From Bolinopsis microptera (lineage: Eukaryota; Ctenophora; Tentaculata; Lobata; Bolinopsidae): a DNA stretch of 64,000 nucleotides. The notes under the pieces were generated by a model. That model searched no databases, was not told the origin of the DNA, and saw nothing but the letters and a program-made list of their open reading frames with translations. Below, in pieces: positions 1 through 13,600 of this stretch (position 1 is its first letter; each line of letters begins with the position of its first letter). The stretch covers positions 6,038,483 to 6,102,482 of the forward strand of contig NC_087077.1 of NCBI RefSeq assembly GCF_026151205.1. The letters run 5' to 3'. The translations under genes and the position numbers were made by a program.

Positions 1-1345
1 GTGCCGTAGGCACAAAAGAGTCAACAAGGGTTAGCGAACGAGGTTTTTTTTTGTATATTAGGATGCAATGAAACTATCGGACTACGATGAATGGGGACTT
101 GCCACCCCATGGCAATATTAAAATATATCGACTTTGTGACATCGTTTCCTGTTAATATAAAACTCCGTTACAAACTGAACTGGGATCTGGTAATACTACA
201 CCTCAAGTCAATAAAATATGATAGGGTGATGTATTTAGACTCATGCAAATGTTTATGTAATCTATTCTAATAATCTCGAAATGTCCGTATGTGTGTAATT
301 CCAGAGCGGCTCAATCAAGAAAACGGTTAAAGTTATGGGACTGGTTTTTTTCGGTATAGTTTAGACAAAACTCTGACGAAGTCAATAAGCAAAGCTTTTC
401 TAAATCAACCGGTGGTAAGTGGTTTAATTGATGGTTTTGTACCCCAAATGTGGTAATATTACTGAAGTGTCTCACTTTTTTTTCACACTCTCTCTCTCTA
501 ACACTATCCCTCCCCATTTACAGCTCCCCTAATTCTCTAATTACAGCTCTGGTATATAATTAGGTAATTTGGCATTAGAGCCAGAAGCCGCAAGTTTGCC
601 TATTAAGTATTACTATTGGATACATGTTGTGCGCTCACTAAATACGCGAATTTTGGCAAAAATTGTTGCTTCAAATCAATTTTATTAACATTAACAATAA
701 AACTTCGCTAATTTCCTTAATATAAGTACTTCGGTGAACTGTCGAACTCTGTTCAAATCAGTCACACACTAATTTCCCCTGCATACAAGTACTGCACCCC
801 CGTCGGCATTTCGAATTCTATACGGGGGAGGGGTCTGGCAAATGCTGACGTCATTAGGGGTCGTTCACATATTATCAGAGATAAAATAATAAAAATTACC
901 ATTTTTCACCACAACTGTGAAATTATGCCAGTGTCTGAGAATACACGCTGAGGATATATGGTAGCTTGCGTCTGTAAGGGAGCGCAATTTGATCGCTGGC
1001 CCGTTTAGTTTCTATGGTATTGGTAATTATCTTAGAACATTTATTTTGCGCGTTATTTTGGATTAATTGGCTGTCGGTCACGGTGCGCGCAGATATGTAA
1101 ACATTTTGACCTTTTAATTTCGAGTTAGTATAACATAAAGTATCATGCACAGATCCGTTTCAGCTTGCTTAAGCAATATTAGCATAGGCCTAGGCACTAG
1201 GGTTACATAGAATTAGAAATAAAAAATTGTTTTCATAATCAACATGGCCATGGGATATAATATTAATATGAGACGCCATCATGGATCGGGAAATTGAGCG
1301 GCCATCCACTTAAGAAATACGGCCGCATTTCTTGTTTTACAGTTA
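1..1345. repeat. Dispersed-repeat remnants upstream of TMEM104 exons
   Basis: No coding exon is recognisable here. Positions 1-60 match the start of a family seen again at 14948-15030 and, reversed, at 45310-45385 (shared words AAAAGAGTCAA, GGTTAGC). Positions 960-1100 match its interior (GCGCAATTTGATCG, TGGCCCGTT), seen again near 15290-15345. Positions 290-450 are a second repeat, found again in the same orientation at 52545-52700. Positions 1275-1340 hold an inverted copy of a GCGGCCGC-containing sequence present at 10815-10880 and 44830-44885, ending in TTTCCCGATCC. The stretch is probably intron of the TMEM104-like gene or intergenic. Confidence 0.55.
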
Positions 1346-1465
1346 CATTGGAACGAGAGGCTATTTGATCATGATGAGTTGACTTTGCCGATATCATGAT
1401 TATTTTGGTGGCAAGAAATAAAGAGACTTTCAGAGGAATCCAACGTAAATGTTCACCCTTTTCAG

Positions 1466-2385
1466 GACGTTTACACGCTGAATTTTGCAAACTTTGGCGT
1501 GATACCTATCCGATATTTTTTGGAGCTGTACCCGGTGTTCTGTCTGACCGCCAGCTACCCGATCATCGGTATCACACTCAGGAACAATCTCAAAACTCTT
1601 TTTTCCAAAGAAGAATATCCCTGGCTCGTTGACAGGGTGAGTTCATAAGCCTTGCAAAATCGAAGACTAATTTATTAACAAAATTGAAACACTTTACGGT
1701 TTTTTAGTTCTTACACGAATCCCTCAGGTGGTATTTCCACTCCTGACGATAATCCCACCGACTATTATTGGTATGTGTACGGAGAATGTGGAGTTCCTGG
1801 TCTCGTACACGGGTGCGTTTAGTGGTGCGGCCATTCAGTACATCATACCTGCCTGCTTCGTCCTCCTCGGCAGGATTAAGGTAACCCATACCACATACGC
1901 AGGGGCGGGGGCTTTACCGGTCATTATGAAATTTTACTTCACGAGGAGGGCGATGATTTCTCTTTAATTATTTGTAAATCAATCATTATAAATGGGGTGG
2001 AAAAATATCAGATTTCAAACTTTCGACCGTCGTTTTGTGTGGTGGAGCGCACATCTGTTTGGTGCAGAGAAGCGCACATCTGTTTTGTGCGGACGAGCGC
2101 ACATCTGTTTTGTGCGGTGGAGCGCACATCTGGTTTAATCTAAAAATTTTTACTATGAAGAATTTCTTCCTTTGATTGTTGATACGTAAGACTAAGCACA
2201 CAACTCACTTTCGTTTTACTTTTCAGATTAAGGAAGTGTTTGGGAGAGAAGCTTCCTCAGTGAATAAGAACCACAGTGTGTTCTCTTCTAACCTGTGGCC
2301 CGTGGTTCTGTTGGTATGGGCAGGGTGCTGCATGGCATTCGTTTTATACTACAAAATAAACGCTGCTTTTTTTTCGGATAATTGA
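1466..2385 (+). CDS. TMEM104: TMEM104-like multipass transporter, last three exons (5' part outside window)
   Basis: Three exons join in phase 0: 1466-1636, 1728-1880 and 2227-2385 (57+51+52 codons, then TGA). Donors are GTGAGT and GTAACC; acceptors are TTTTCAG, CCCTCAG and TTTTCAG. The product ends with hydrophobic segments around PVFCLTASYPIIG, VVFPLLTIIPPTIIG, GAAIQYIIPACFVLL and WPVVLLVWAGCCMAFVLYY. TLRNN, YPWLVDR|VVFP, CTEN and AGIQY-type words in this order are characteristic of the C-terminal third of TMEM104, a polytopic membrane protein related to the SLC38/AAAP transporters; substrate not established. About 160 of ~500 expected residues are present. Earlier exons must lie left of the window; none was found in 1-1465. 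It runs towards the minus-strand GCC1 gene. Confidence 0.85.
2035..2137. repeat. Intronic ~25-bp minisatellite, 4 copies
   Basis: Four imperfect copies of a unit built on GAGCGCACATCTG TTTTGTGCG lie in the last intron of the TMEM104-like gene, about 90 bp from the acceptor. The unit does not include the splice site. Confidence 0.85.
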
Positions 2386-3225
2386 CTGTAGATTGAAAAC
2401 TGCGATAGTATAGGGGATGCAGCGACCAGAACAGTGTTAAATTTGAAACGTCTGACATAAGCTGTCAAATTTGACGGTTGATTCAGTAGGCTCATTATGA
2501 TTAACACTAGGCTAGGGGGTGATTAATATCCAGTGTTGGACGTTGGTGTTAGTGTTCGGTACTCACCTTAATTTTGTAATGAATGTTATTTAAATAGTTG
2601 AATCATGTAACATTTATGTTAAATTCAGGTTTTTAAAAGTTTCAGATTTGATTTTTAAAATTTTGTTAGGATTTAATTATCGAGTTTGTTGATAATTCTC
2701 CATACTAAAACAACGCTACTGATTTAGATTTATGTGATGCGATGCTGGTACGTAGTCAGGGGGGGGAGGAGGATCTGGGCAATGGATGAAAAGAGGCCGA
2801 AAAATTGGTATCTGCACTCTGCAGTACAGTAATACTAATTAGACTAAGGTATAATCAGGGGTAGGAAGCGGGGGACTTTACAATATGCATCCCTTCTTCA
2901 AACCACACTTACTTCGCAAATGCTGTCGGCAAGCCTTAATATGCATATTAAATCGTATTATTTGAATAGTTTTTGAAAATGATCTCTATGAGTCTATCGG
3001 CACATTTGACATTGCTCGGCTAGAGTCTAAACCTTTTACACGAGCAAAATCGTCAACAATTTTTAGCGTACTGTAAATTGTTCGCCATGTATTGATATCC
3101 ATCTGCTAACAGAATTAGGACAAGATGCAGCTTTTGTGTTTTGGCCATCCTGCTATAAGCTTATGCTGGTATTATCATTTCGTTTTTGTTTTAAGTACTA
3201 ATCATTTTCTCTGTTCTTGATGTCT
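2386..3225. other. Intergenic/3' flank without recognisable gene
   Basis: This holds the presumed 3' UTR and flank of the TMEM104-like gene. It is AT-rich, with a short G run at 2760-2768. I see no exon, RNA gene or terminal repeats. Confidence 0.5.
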
Positions 3226-3992
3226 TTACCTGGGGACCTCAGGCTATTATATTTATAAATCAAGAGGCTTGCATATAATGAACATATTGACACGGGTGCA
3301 GAGTTGAGTCTGTACGGAACCTATTAGTTTCAGATCCTTGTTTAACTTGCCGTACAGCAAGGTCATCCACTACTTTAGCCCGGCGAGGCACATAACTCCC
3401 TCCACAACTCCATGACAAATGTTTCATATATACTAGCCGAGTTCACAAGATATATCCTTGTGTTTGAGAAGAGCTCGTTAGAACTGCTTCCTTTCCCTTC
3501 AGTATCCCACAGTCTCTCGAGTTTCGTAACTGCCAGAGAACTCTCTTAAACAATTACTAGACTCGGTGATTATAAATCAAGAGGCTTGCATATAATGAAC
3601 ATATTGACACGGGTGCAGAGTTGAGTCTGTACGGAACCTAGTAGTTTCAGATCCTTGTTTAACTTGCCGTACAGCAAGGTCATCCACTACTTTAGCCCGG
3701 CGAGGCACATAACTCCCTCCACAACTCCATGACAAATGTTTCATATATACTAGCAGAGTCATAATCATAGAATAGAGATTCGGCGGAATGACAGGCTGAG
3801 CGCGGCCCAGTATTACTATTAGTAATTATGTCTTCAATTTAATTCAGGTGTGGCTGTTTTTATAAAAATCAATTAGTATTACTTCCTTATCGGACTGAAC
3901 GGACATTAATTGGCCGCGCTCAGCCTGTCATTCCACCGAATCTCTATTCTATATTATGTTTATGAACATAATAGCCTGAGGTCCCCAGGTAA
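3226..3992. mobile_element. MITE with 25-bp TIRs (TTACCTGGGGACC family)
   Basis: The two ends are perfect inverted repeats of about 25 bp beginning TTACCTGGGGACCTCAGG. Inside are a ~185-bp direct duplication (3254-3440 and 3571-3757) and a ~40-bp-arm palindrome (3770-3811 against 3908-3955) containing the word GGAATGACAGGCTGAGCG. There is no coding capacity. Related single ends occur at 6060-6153, 10890-10990, 26576-27610, 30900-30985, 33393-33480 and 44915-44990, so this is a dispersed family. No clear target-site duplication was seen. Confidence 0.8.
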
Positions 3993-4625
3993 CCTTTTAA
4001 AACTCTAACCGTTTTTTAATTAAGCCGCTCGGAAATTACACGTGTACACACATACATACACACCCACCGACAGATTTATTGGGATTATTAGTATAGATGT
4101 TTTAGGTTTAACGATTCAACACAATATTTTAATTTTGTATAAAATATCCGCTGTTAAATTTATTGATTGCTTTCAAACTATTTTAAAATTGTCAATTCCG
4201 CTTAAATGATGAAATAATTTAATTTTGTATTCAATTACTTTATCAAACAAATAATCTTATTTAACTTAAATAAAATCAAATTTAGAATATTCTAATTTCA
4301 TGCCGCACATAAAACACGAATAAACTGACTTCTAGAAAGTAACTATTGGGCAACTTCCTCGCCTTAGCTCAATAAATATTTCAATAAGTAATTTTAAGAA
4401 GAATTTAAACATTACAACCTATTTAATTTCAATCTAAGAAATCATCCCAATTATGAAGCATCCTGTACTACTACTACTAGTAGTAGTACTACTGCGCAGT
4501 GTACAATAACAAATAATTCAACTAAAAGAATTTATGCTAAAGGAGATACCAGTCCTAAATTACAGATTCAAATTCAGGACTGATACGTGTAATTTGGTGT
4601 GAGCTGTGCCTGTGGCACGAGCTAT
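3993..4625. other. Intergenic between element and GCC1 stop
   Basis: AT-rich sequence without a convincing exon. A near-perfect short palindrome of CTA/TAG triplets lies at 4469-4492. The region probably holds the GCC1 3' UTR on the minus strand. Confidence 0.45.
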
Positions 4626-7600
4626 CTAGGAAAACCATCCTGGAGCAAGCTTGTGTTTTACTGAGCTTCTCTCCTGGTCGCTAAACTCCAGAACTGTGAA
4701 TATTGCCAGCAAAATTTGTCTCCTCTCAGAACCACTCGATTTTAGGTACCTAGTAGGGAGGCAGTATTAGTAGGTACCTATCAGTAGGGAGGCAGTATTA
4801 GTAGGTACCTATCAGTAGGGAGGCAGTATTAGTAGGTACCTATCAGTAGGGAGGCAGTATTAGTAGGTACCTATCAGTAGGGAGGCAGTATTAGTAGGTA
4901 CCTATCACTATCAGTAGGGAGGCAGTATTAGTAGGTACCTAGTAGTAGGGAGGCAGTATTAGTAGGTACCTATCAGTAGGGAGGCAGTATTAGTAGGTAC
5001 CTAGTAGTAGGGAGGCAGTATTAGTAGGTACCTATCAGTAGGGAGGCAGTATTAGTAGGTACCTATCAGTAGGGAGGCAGTATTAGTAGGTACCTATCAG
5101 TAGGGAGGCAGTATTAGTAGGTACCTATCAGTAGGGAGGTAGTATTAGTAGGTACCTATCAGTAGGGAGGCAGTATTAGTAGGTACCTATCAGATGGGAG
5201 GCAGTATTAGTAGGTACCTATCAGTAGGGAGGCAGTATTAGTAGGTACCTATCAGTAGGGAGGCAGTATTAGTAGGTACCTATCAGTAGGGAGGCAGTAT
5301 TAGTACTAGTAGGTACCTATCAGATGATAACGTGGATTTTAGGTACCTATCAGATGATAACGTGGATTAATAAAATGGCGACAGGTAAGGTCACGAAATC
5401 AGGAATATGATCTGAATTCTGAAAAGATGGCGTAAAACGGATGTAAAAACTAAAATGACGAAGTTATCAAGCAATTTGATTATCTCGTTAGCAAAATTGA
5501 TTGGGTCATCAATGATTACGGATTACCCAATCATTAATCATGTGATAGCGTGCTACGACACTTTCTGTGCCAATCCAATCACCTGATCACACTGAATGAA
5601 TAAACTCGTTCTGCTTCATATCTCGGCAACAGCACCTTAAAACATGGATTGTGGATGTAATAAGAGATGTATGTAATGATCATGTTAATAACCTGAGCAC
5701 GATGTTTTTTAAATACTCCAAGTTAGCTGACTCTCTTGTAGAGTTCCGGATAAGCCGACTGGTTTCTTGTCTCAAGTTAGTCACCTCTCCCAGGTACACG
5801 TGCTCATTTCTCTCTTTCTCCCTAAGACTTTGCTCTAGAGTTTCTCTTGTTGCTTTCAGTTTCGTTAACTCTTTCTAGTTTGGTGTAAGAATGAGCTAAC
5901 TTAAGAAGTTAATAGAAGTAATCAAGTATCAACGAAACGGCCAAGTAGTATGAATTTCAATTACAGCACTATTATGTAATTAATTATACATCTTAGTACA
6001 GGTTGGGGGAGGGGGGCAGGTTCCCCTGTGCACAATATTACTCCCACTACACTACACTTTACTGGCAACTGGGTGGCGCTCAGCCTGTCATTCCGCCTAA
6101 ACTCTATTCTATGATTATGAACATAAATAAAATAGCCTGAGGTCCCCATGTAACAATACTATATATAATTGATTATAAAGTATTACCGTTATAAATGTGT
6201 GCTGTTGTTTGTAGAAAATCATGGTCCTGGGTACATTTTCCATCTCTACGTTAGACAGAAGTTCCCCCATCAAATTCCCTTCTTTCACATCAGGTTTTCT
6301 ACGGGGAATAGTACAAATTATGATGCGCTTCTACTTTCTGGGTATTAGCAGAAACCCGTCTAACTTTAAAGTTGTGTCAAGATATATAACAATCTTTATT
6401 AAATTTGTGATTTTGACACCACTTGGGGGTCCAAATTTCGGGACCTTAAGTTCTTCTTTTTTGGCAAATTTTTTATTTCTTCGCACTGGTCAAAAGGCCA
6501 TAAAATTTAAAGCATTTCACCCAGCCAAAAATGTTTCAATCTTATGTCCCTCACGGTTTTTGCGAAAAGTCGTGTTCTACATATATGGACACGTTCATTT
6601 GAGTTTGAGGATATTGGTAAACAAAAATAATAGCGTTTTTGACGATAGTGGCTTAATTTTGACATCTATTAACCTAGCACGTTCAGAAGTTCTGAACATT
6701 AGCCACGTAGCCCATCCTCCCATATGCACCGCTCAGAAAGAAAATCTATTGTTGTTAGGCACTATAATGTTTCAAATGTCACATTTTGTGTGACTTAGTT
6801 AACTGCAGTTGTCTAATTATCATTCCTCGGTCTGAAATATAGTAAATTAGGTCAATCTAACAATTATGATACAACATTGGTTAATGGGCACGGATCGAAC
6901 GGTTACAAGGCAATATTTGGGTAACTTTGTCACACTCATGATACCATACCTCTATTCTACTGTGAGGTGTCCTAAAAACCCTTTCAACTCATTATTTGAT
7001 GGTTGCTCTACCAATCATAGCCCTAAAATATGTTGTTTTGAATATATAGCTAATACAGGCACTCGGTTATTGGGAAATGAGGTTAATTCTGTCACAATAT
7101 ATGGAATTTAAAATTTTGGGCGAATTATTTATATCTGATTTTGGTTTGAAAGGCGGGAAAATTTTATATGATGACAATGTAGTTGATGCAAGTTAAGATC
7201 AGTTGATGTTAACATTGTCACAAAAAATTATACGAAATCGTAAATAGATTAAAAACAATGATTATAGAATGAAATAGTCTCTTATAATAACTCTTATAAT
7301 AACCCTTATAATAACTGATGTGACAAAGTAAACATGTCTTGCCCCTATTTTGAAGATCTATATTCTATACCTCTATTAGAATATTGTCCAGAACATCAGA
7401 GCTTAAGTTTAACAATTTTAGGTTAAATTTGTCAAAGTCACTAAAAATGTGACAAAATTAACTTTTCATGCCCCAACAATTTCAAGATAGTGTGTAAAAA
7501 TTAGCATAGGCTGCTTTATTACCTATATAAATCAATCCAAACTACAAAAAAATATATGTTAATGTGATGACGATTACCTAACTCTTATAATAACTGATGT

Positions 7601-10600
7601 GACAAAGTAAACATGTCTTGCCCCTATTTTGAAGATCTATAACTCTATTAGAATTCAACATTCTTTCATAAACGATTGGAAGAATATTGTCCAGAACATA
7701 AGAACTCAATTTTAAAAATTTAGATTAATTTGTCAAAGACATTGAAAATGTGACAAAATTAACTTTCCCTGCCCCAACAGTATCAAGATAGTGTGTTAAA
7801 ATTGGCATAGGATTTATTACAGGTATATTAAAGTATTAATCGATCCAAACTACGAAAAATATCTTTTAATCTGATGACGATTACCTAACTCTTATAATAA
7901 CTGATGTGACAAAGTAAACATGTCTTGCCCCTATTTTGAAGAACTATACCTCTATTAGAATACTATGTAACTTAATCATCAAAAAAATTTCGATAAACTA
8001 GTTATTTTGCCAGCAAGGAGCTAACAGAGTTATAATAATTTTTTGTGACGAAATTACCCTATTTTTGACCATGTAGCGGTAGTTTAATTGTGACACTGTT
8101 AACATATTACCACCTGATAATGATTTATGTGACTGGTGCATGGTACTAGCAGTGTTGTTTGATCCATAGTACGTATAATATAAGGGGTTTAAGCTGGTAT
8201 ATCATTATTTGTTCAATTTCACACATGTTCAGATATCATCAAGATTATGTGACAAAGTAAGCTTGGTTGTGCCTTCTGTGTTTTAATTCCTTACGACTAT
8301 ATGATATAATAACAATTCCCAGCACTTTCAGGCCATCAAATAAACTGACACTACTCAGCATTGCTTATCAGGGTGCCCTAAACATTCATCACATATTTTC
8401 TTTAATGTGTGACAGAGTAAACCTGAATGCGCCATCTAACGAAAAAAGTCGTCAAATATGTAGGTAATGGTCATATGTACCCATCCAATCAACTGGACAC
8501 TCAAAAATTTGGTCAAAAACGGCAGCAAGGGGTCCATATTTACTCCGTCACATGTTTATAGTGTGACAATGTAACCATTTCCGTGCCGGCCGTATTTAAG
8601 CGATATCTTATCACCTGATTAAGATATCGTTATGTGACAAAGTTAGCCTGGAGGATGAGACGATTATCCTAACCATCAAGGGTTTAAGTAATTTCATAGT
8701 GTGACAAAGTCAAATACACTGTGCCTTTTAATAGGGTCACTTATATTTACCAATATCCTCAAACTCAAATGAACGTGTCCATATATATTATAGGTGATGC
8801 CGATGAGAAAGTGTGCAGAGTCATTTGTATTATTTAGGGTATAATAAGTCGAATTGAGTTAAGAAACTTCGTGGATAGTTTCAAGATAAGTTTCTTCAAA
8901 TAGTATAACAGAATACAGATAATTCGGTCATCGAAATGACTGTGGCCGGCTTTTGCCAGCCTAATCTGAAGTGATGACACGATAGATTACGCGCGCATAT
9001 TTTAACTTCACGCGCGCAATTATTAGGTATTAGATTCCCGCGCGTTCCACATGTCTGGAAATGCAGAGGGTGTTTTCTCAGATTTTGTGGCGGATATGAA
9101 TCTTGCCCCCATCATGTATTTTGCCTATTATTGAACTATTATTCTACCTTATTCAAAATTATTCTGACACTTGTTATTTTTCACAACTATGATTGAAATG
9201 ATCGAGAATTCAGCAAGTAACTAGCCGGCCAGTGACTTACTAGCTACTAGCCGGTCACTATAAGTTACCAGCTATTAGTATAATTAATGCTCCTTCTTTA
9301 TTACTAGTAGCCACTCTCATTTGATAGAGAGGGAGCATTTGAACTAGTAGCCGGCTAGTGACCGGCTAGTGAACGCCTAGTGAACAACTAGAAGCCTATA
9401 GTCAGTAAGTGGTCACTAGCCAGTTAGTAGCCGGCTAGTGACCGGCTAGTGACCACCTCTTAATTTGATAAGAAGGGAGCATATAATTGCTAGTAACCCG
9501 AGTAGCCGGCCATTGATCGGCTAGTGACTACTTTAGAAGTACCGAATAGTGACCACTTTTTAGTTGTGACATAGCTATATTATATAATATATAGCTATAA
9601 TTTGGTTTGGTTATGATGTGGTTCTAACATGGTTATGCAATGGTAATGATATGGTAATGACATGGTTATGACATGGTTATGACATGGTTATGACATGGTT
9701 ATGACATGGTTGTTAATACAATTGAATTGCTATAATATATATATATATATATATAAATATAGATTTCCGTTCACTACAAGCTCTGATCATAGTTCATATA
9801 ACATGAAGACTTTGTTGTAACTTGTATGAAAACCATTAATAGTTCATATCATAGTTCATATCAGTTCATTTCGCTTCATAATATTATGCTTTAAATACGG
9901 GAAACACTTGTGATCCAGTACACAACATGTGTACACTACACGCGCATGCACTGACTAAAGTACTATACAAGTACAAATCTCCGCAAGCAACCCTTGCGCG
10001 CTGCACGCGTCTTTCTCGCTCTTTTTCTGCAAAATCCCTCTTTTTCTGCAAAAACTTCCATTCGTAACCTTTCATTTAAAATGTTTGTGTCGCAAAAATG
10101 ATTTACGGAAATAAATAGGAGTGGAGAAATGAGGAAATTGATTGATATAATATAGATTATTAATTCTTTAGCTTAAATTTAATTTTTATATTTAGTAAAC
10201 GATCAATCATGATATTTATTGATATTGTTGAATATATAATTATCATAATATAAAATTATGTAATATCCTATTGAGGCTCATGAGTCATGGGGATTTATTT
10301 AATTGGGGTGTTTACTACTACTACTTACGATTTGGAATAAAGTTTCTTCTTTAACTCGGCGACTTCTTCATCACCTTCTGCTAAAAGTTCCTGTAAAATA
10401 TTTAGTAATAACTTGACAAACTGGATATTTTCGAAAAATCAATATTGCTAATACTTATATTTCCCCAGATATTGCCAAATTAACCATGCTGAGTCACCTG
10501 CGATCTTAGTCGAGCTTTAGTGCTACTCTCCAAGAGCTCAGTGAGCCGTAAACAATGACCTTTGTCCAGCTTAGTAATTTCTAATGTGTGCTGCTCAGCT

Positions 10601-13600
10601 ATCTGGAACAATCGAATGATTAATTTCTTAAGTAGGCGTGGAGTTACTGGAATAAACTATTGATGTATCTACGATCGGGAGCTTTTCTTAAAACCTCCCT
10701 TCTACAATCTCCCACTCACTTAAGGCATTATTTTTCTCCATACATATATATCACATAATACCTCCTATCTTGATTGCGCGTGTATGGATGATTTGTGAAT
10801 TGAACGTGTCAACGAAACAAGAAATGCGGCCGCTTTTCTTTTGTGGATGGCCGCTCAATTTCCCGATCCGTGATTGCGTATTTTTCATATTCCATACAAC
10901 CTGGGCACCCTAGGCTTTACTGTTTATAAGCATGCAGATATGGTGGAGTGACAGGTCCATAATCGTATATCGAAGGGTAGGTGCGGACTTCGAAAACCGA
11001 AAAATGTTTTCGGCACATAACGATCAGGGTAGCATGTTGTCTTAATTGAGTTTGTTGTCTTAATGTTGTCTTAATGTTGTCTTAATGTTGTCTTAATATT
11101 TTATCTTATTTTGTTGTCTTATCGGTGTTTGTTGTCTTAATCTTGTCTTATTGTTGTCTTATTGTTGCCTTAATGTTGTCTTAATGTTGTCTTAATGTTT
11201 GCTTTAATGTTGCCTTAATGTTGCCTTAATGATGCCTTAATGTTGTCTTAATGTTGTCTTATCGTTTGTTGTCTTATTGGTGTTTGTTGCGTTAATGTTG
11301 TCATAATGTTGTCTCATTGTTGTCTTAATGTTGTCTTATTTTTGTGTTAATGTGTCTTAATGTTGTCTTAATGTTGTCTTATTGTTGTCTTAATGTGTCT
11401 TAATGTTGTCTTAATGTCCCATCGGTGTTCGTTCTAGTTGCCCACCTGTTTGATGAGTTGCAAAATAATAAACTCGTTAAAAACAATTAATCCAGAAATG
11501 AAAGCCTGTATCCCACTACAAGTGCTATAGTGCTATAGTAATAGTGCTGACCTATAGTGCTATAGTGCTATAGTAATAGTGCTGACCTCGTTAAGTTGGA
11601 TCTTGTGTTGCTCTGTTAACTTTACCAGATTCAGCTGCTGCTGTTTCTTCTCGTCCTGCAATTTCCTTATCTGCAATATTAATAATTTGGATAATTTTGA
11701 TAATTTGGTCCTAGCTACCTTATTTTACAATATACTACTAATAATATACTACTTATAATATACTACTTATAATATACTACTTATAATATACTACTTATAA
11801 TAAACTACTTATAATATACTACTTATAATATACTACTTAGAGTTGAGACACAGTTGATAAACTGCGGAGTGACTAAAATGCTATACAGCAAAAAACAGAA
11901 CGCTCCAACCAAACACTCCACCTACTGATCCTAACCACCCTAACAACTCTCTAGCTCTCTCTCTTCAACCCTCATTCTCTCATTCCTCTTGGTGCACAAA
12001 ACCATTCTAACCTATGTATGTCCCCCCTACGGGTTCCACAAGCCCAACGGTACATAGTTAGACGAAAAACAGAGAAGCCTTGATTGCCAGATCAAGGACT
12101 GCATCAGTAGCAGCGAAATACGGATATACCTTCTCCCTTACAGTCAGCGAGCTGACAACTATCTGACTGTGTCTTTTAGGCCTTGCCACACCACCTTCGC
12201 TATTGCATCCGCTCGCCCGTATTCACTGACACATGCCACACCTGGGTTTAGTATGAAGATGTACGCATATTCACCCAAGATGCGGAGATGCCTCAGTTTA
12301 GCGAGTTGAGATACAACAGCAAACTCACAGGATCATGGATCAGAATCATCAGTTACCAACCTGACACCGTTTCGGGGCTTTAATCGCAATACGGTTTCCT
12401 GTCAGGCGCCCCAGCAGTCCACTCTTGAACCACCATCTGATCCGAGAGTCACTTGAGGAGACCCGTTAGAGCTCGCAATTGGCGACGAGATAACGTTTAT
12501 GGTACCTCTAGATGTTATAGTGAACTCTCAAGCTCCAACCTTCCTGAACTCCCACTCCCTCTTTCTCGATAACAAGTAAATCCACCTGGAACAGTGGGCT
12601 GCCTCTTTCCCGCTGTCCCGTACCAGCTTCTTCAGCTCTCTTCCCCTAAAACCAATCCTCTTCGCAGCTCTCTCCAAACTCTGCGCAACAACTCCCCTAG
12701 CTCCAACTTCGACTGCGGCATTATAACAGCACCAACCTTTCGCCTGAATCTCAGCCTGCAGACCGCTGTATCGGTCGAGCTTGTACTCGTGCGATTCAGC
12801 GATCCGCTCTTCAGATGGTACTGTTAGCTCCCACCAAATAACTGTCTTTGCCGACCTTGAGAATATCACAAGGTCCGGCCTCAGCCGTGTTTCCACAATC
12901 TCACTGGGAAACTTAAGCTGCCCCTCAAGGTCTGACAGCACTATCCAATCCCGATACCCACTCAGGATCCCAAAACCACGACTCTCTTTCCGGTCGTCTG
13001 TACCTGCTTTTCTTTTCCCAGCAGGAACAAAATCAATGAACTGCCTTCCATCGCCGGCCTTGTTCTTATAAGTGTTCACTCGGCGATCACAATGGAAGAC
13101 AACCTGTTCAGAGATCTGCTTCAGAACCTTGTCGTGCCGCCATCTATACCTTCCTTGACTAAGGGCCACCTTACACCCAGCCAAAATGTGCTGAATGGTG
13201 CCCATCCTCTCCTCACATAACTTGCACTTCCCATCCTCATCTTCACTCCACTTGGAAACCATAGAGGGAGTTAAGAGGGTGCCGTACACAGCACTTAGCA
13301 TGAACCCAATAAGTGAGTCACCATACTTAAAAAGTGTATGCCAGCTCAAATCCGTCTTCATTACGAGCTCTCTCCACTCACCCCACCTGCTCTGCATCTC
13401 CAGAGAACCTACTTGCACCTCCCTCTCTCTTTCAATGTTCTCCTTCACTCTCAGCATTACCTCCTTTTCTCTTTCCCGCTCATCCATCCTCTCCCAAGGT
13501 TTTTTTCCAGTCACCAAAACCGATGCCAACTCTTTTTTGAGGTTGCACCATCCCTCGCACCGATTCACAGACCAAATCTCTTCTGGCCTCTTCCAGTTCT

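Noticed and set aside
6221-6793. 190-codon open frame on the plus strand
   Set aside because: No recognisable domain, odd composition, and its second half contains the left inverted end of the 6570-8796 element. It also lies antisense in a GCC1 intron. Treated as a chance frame.
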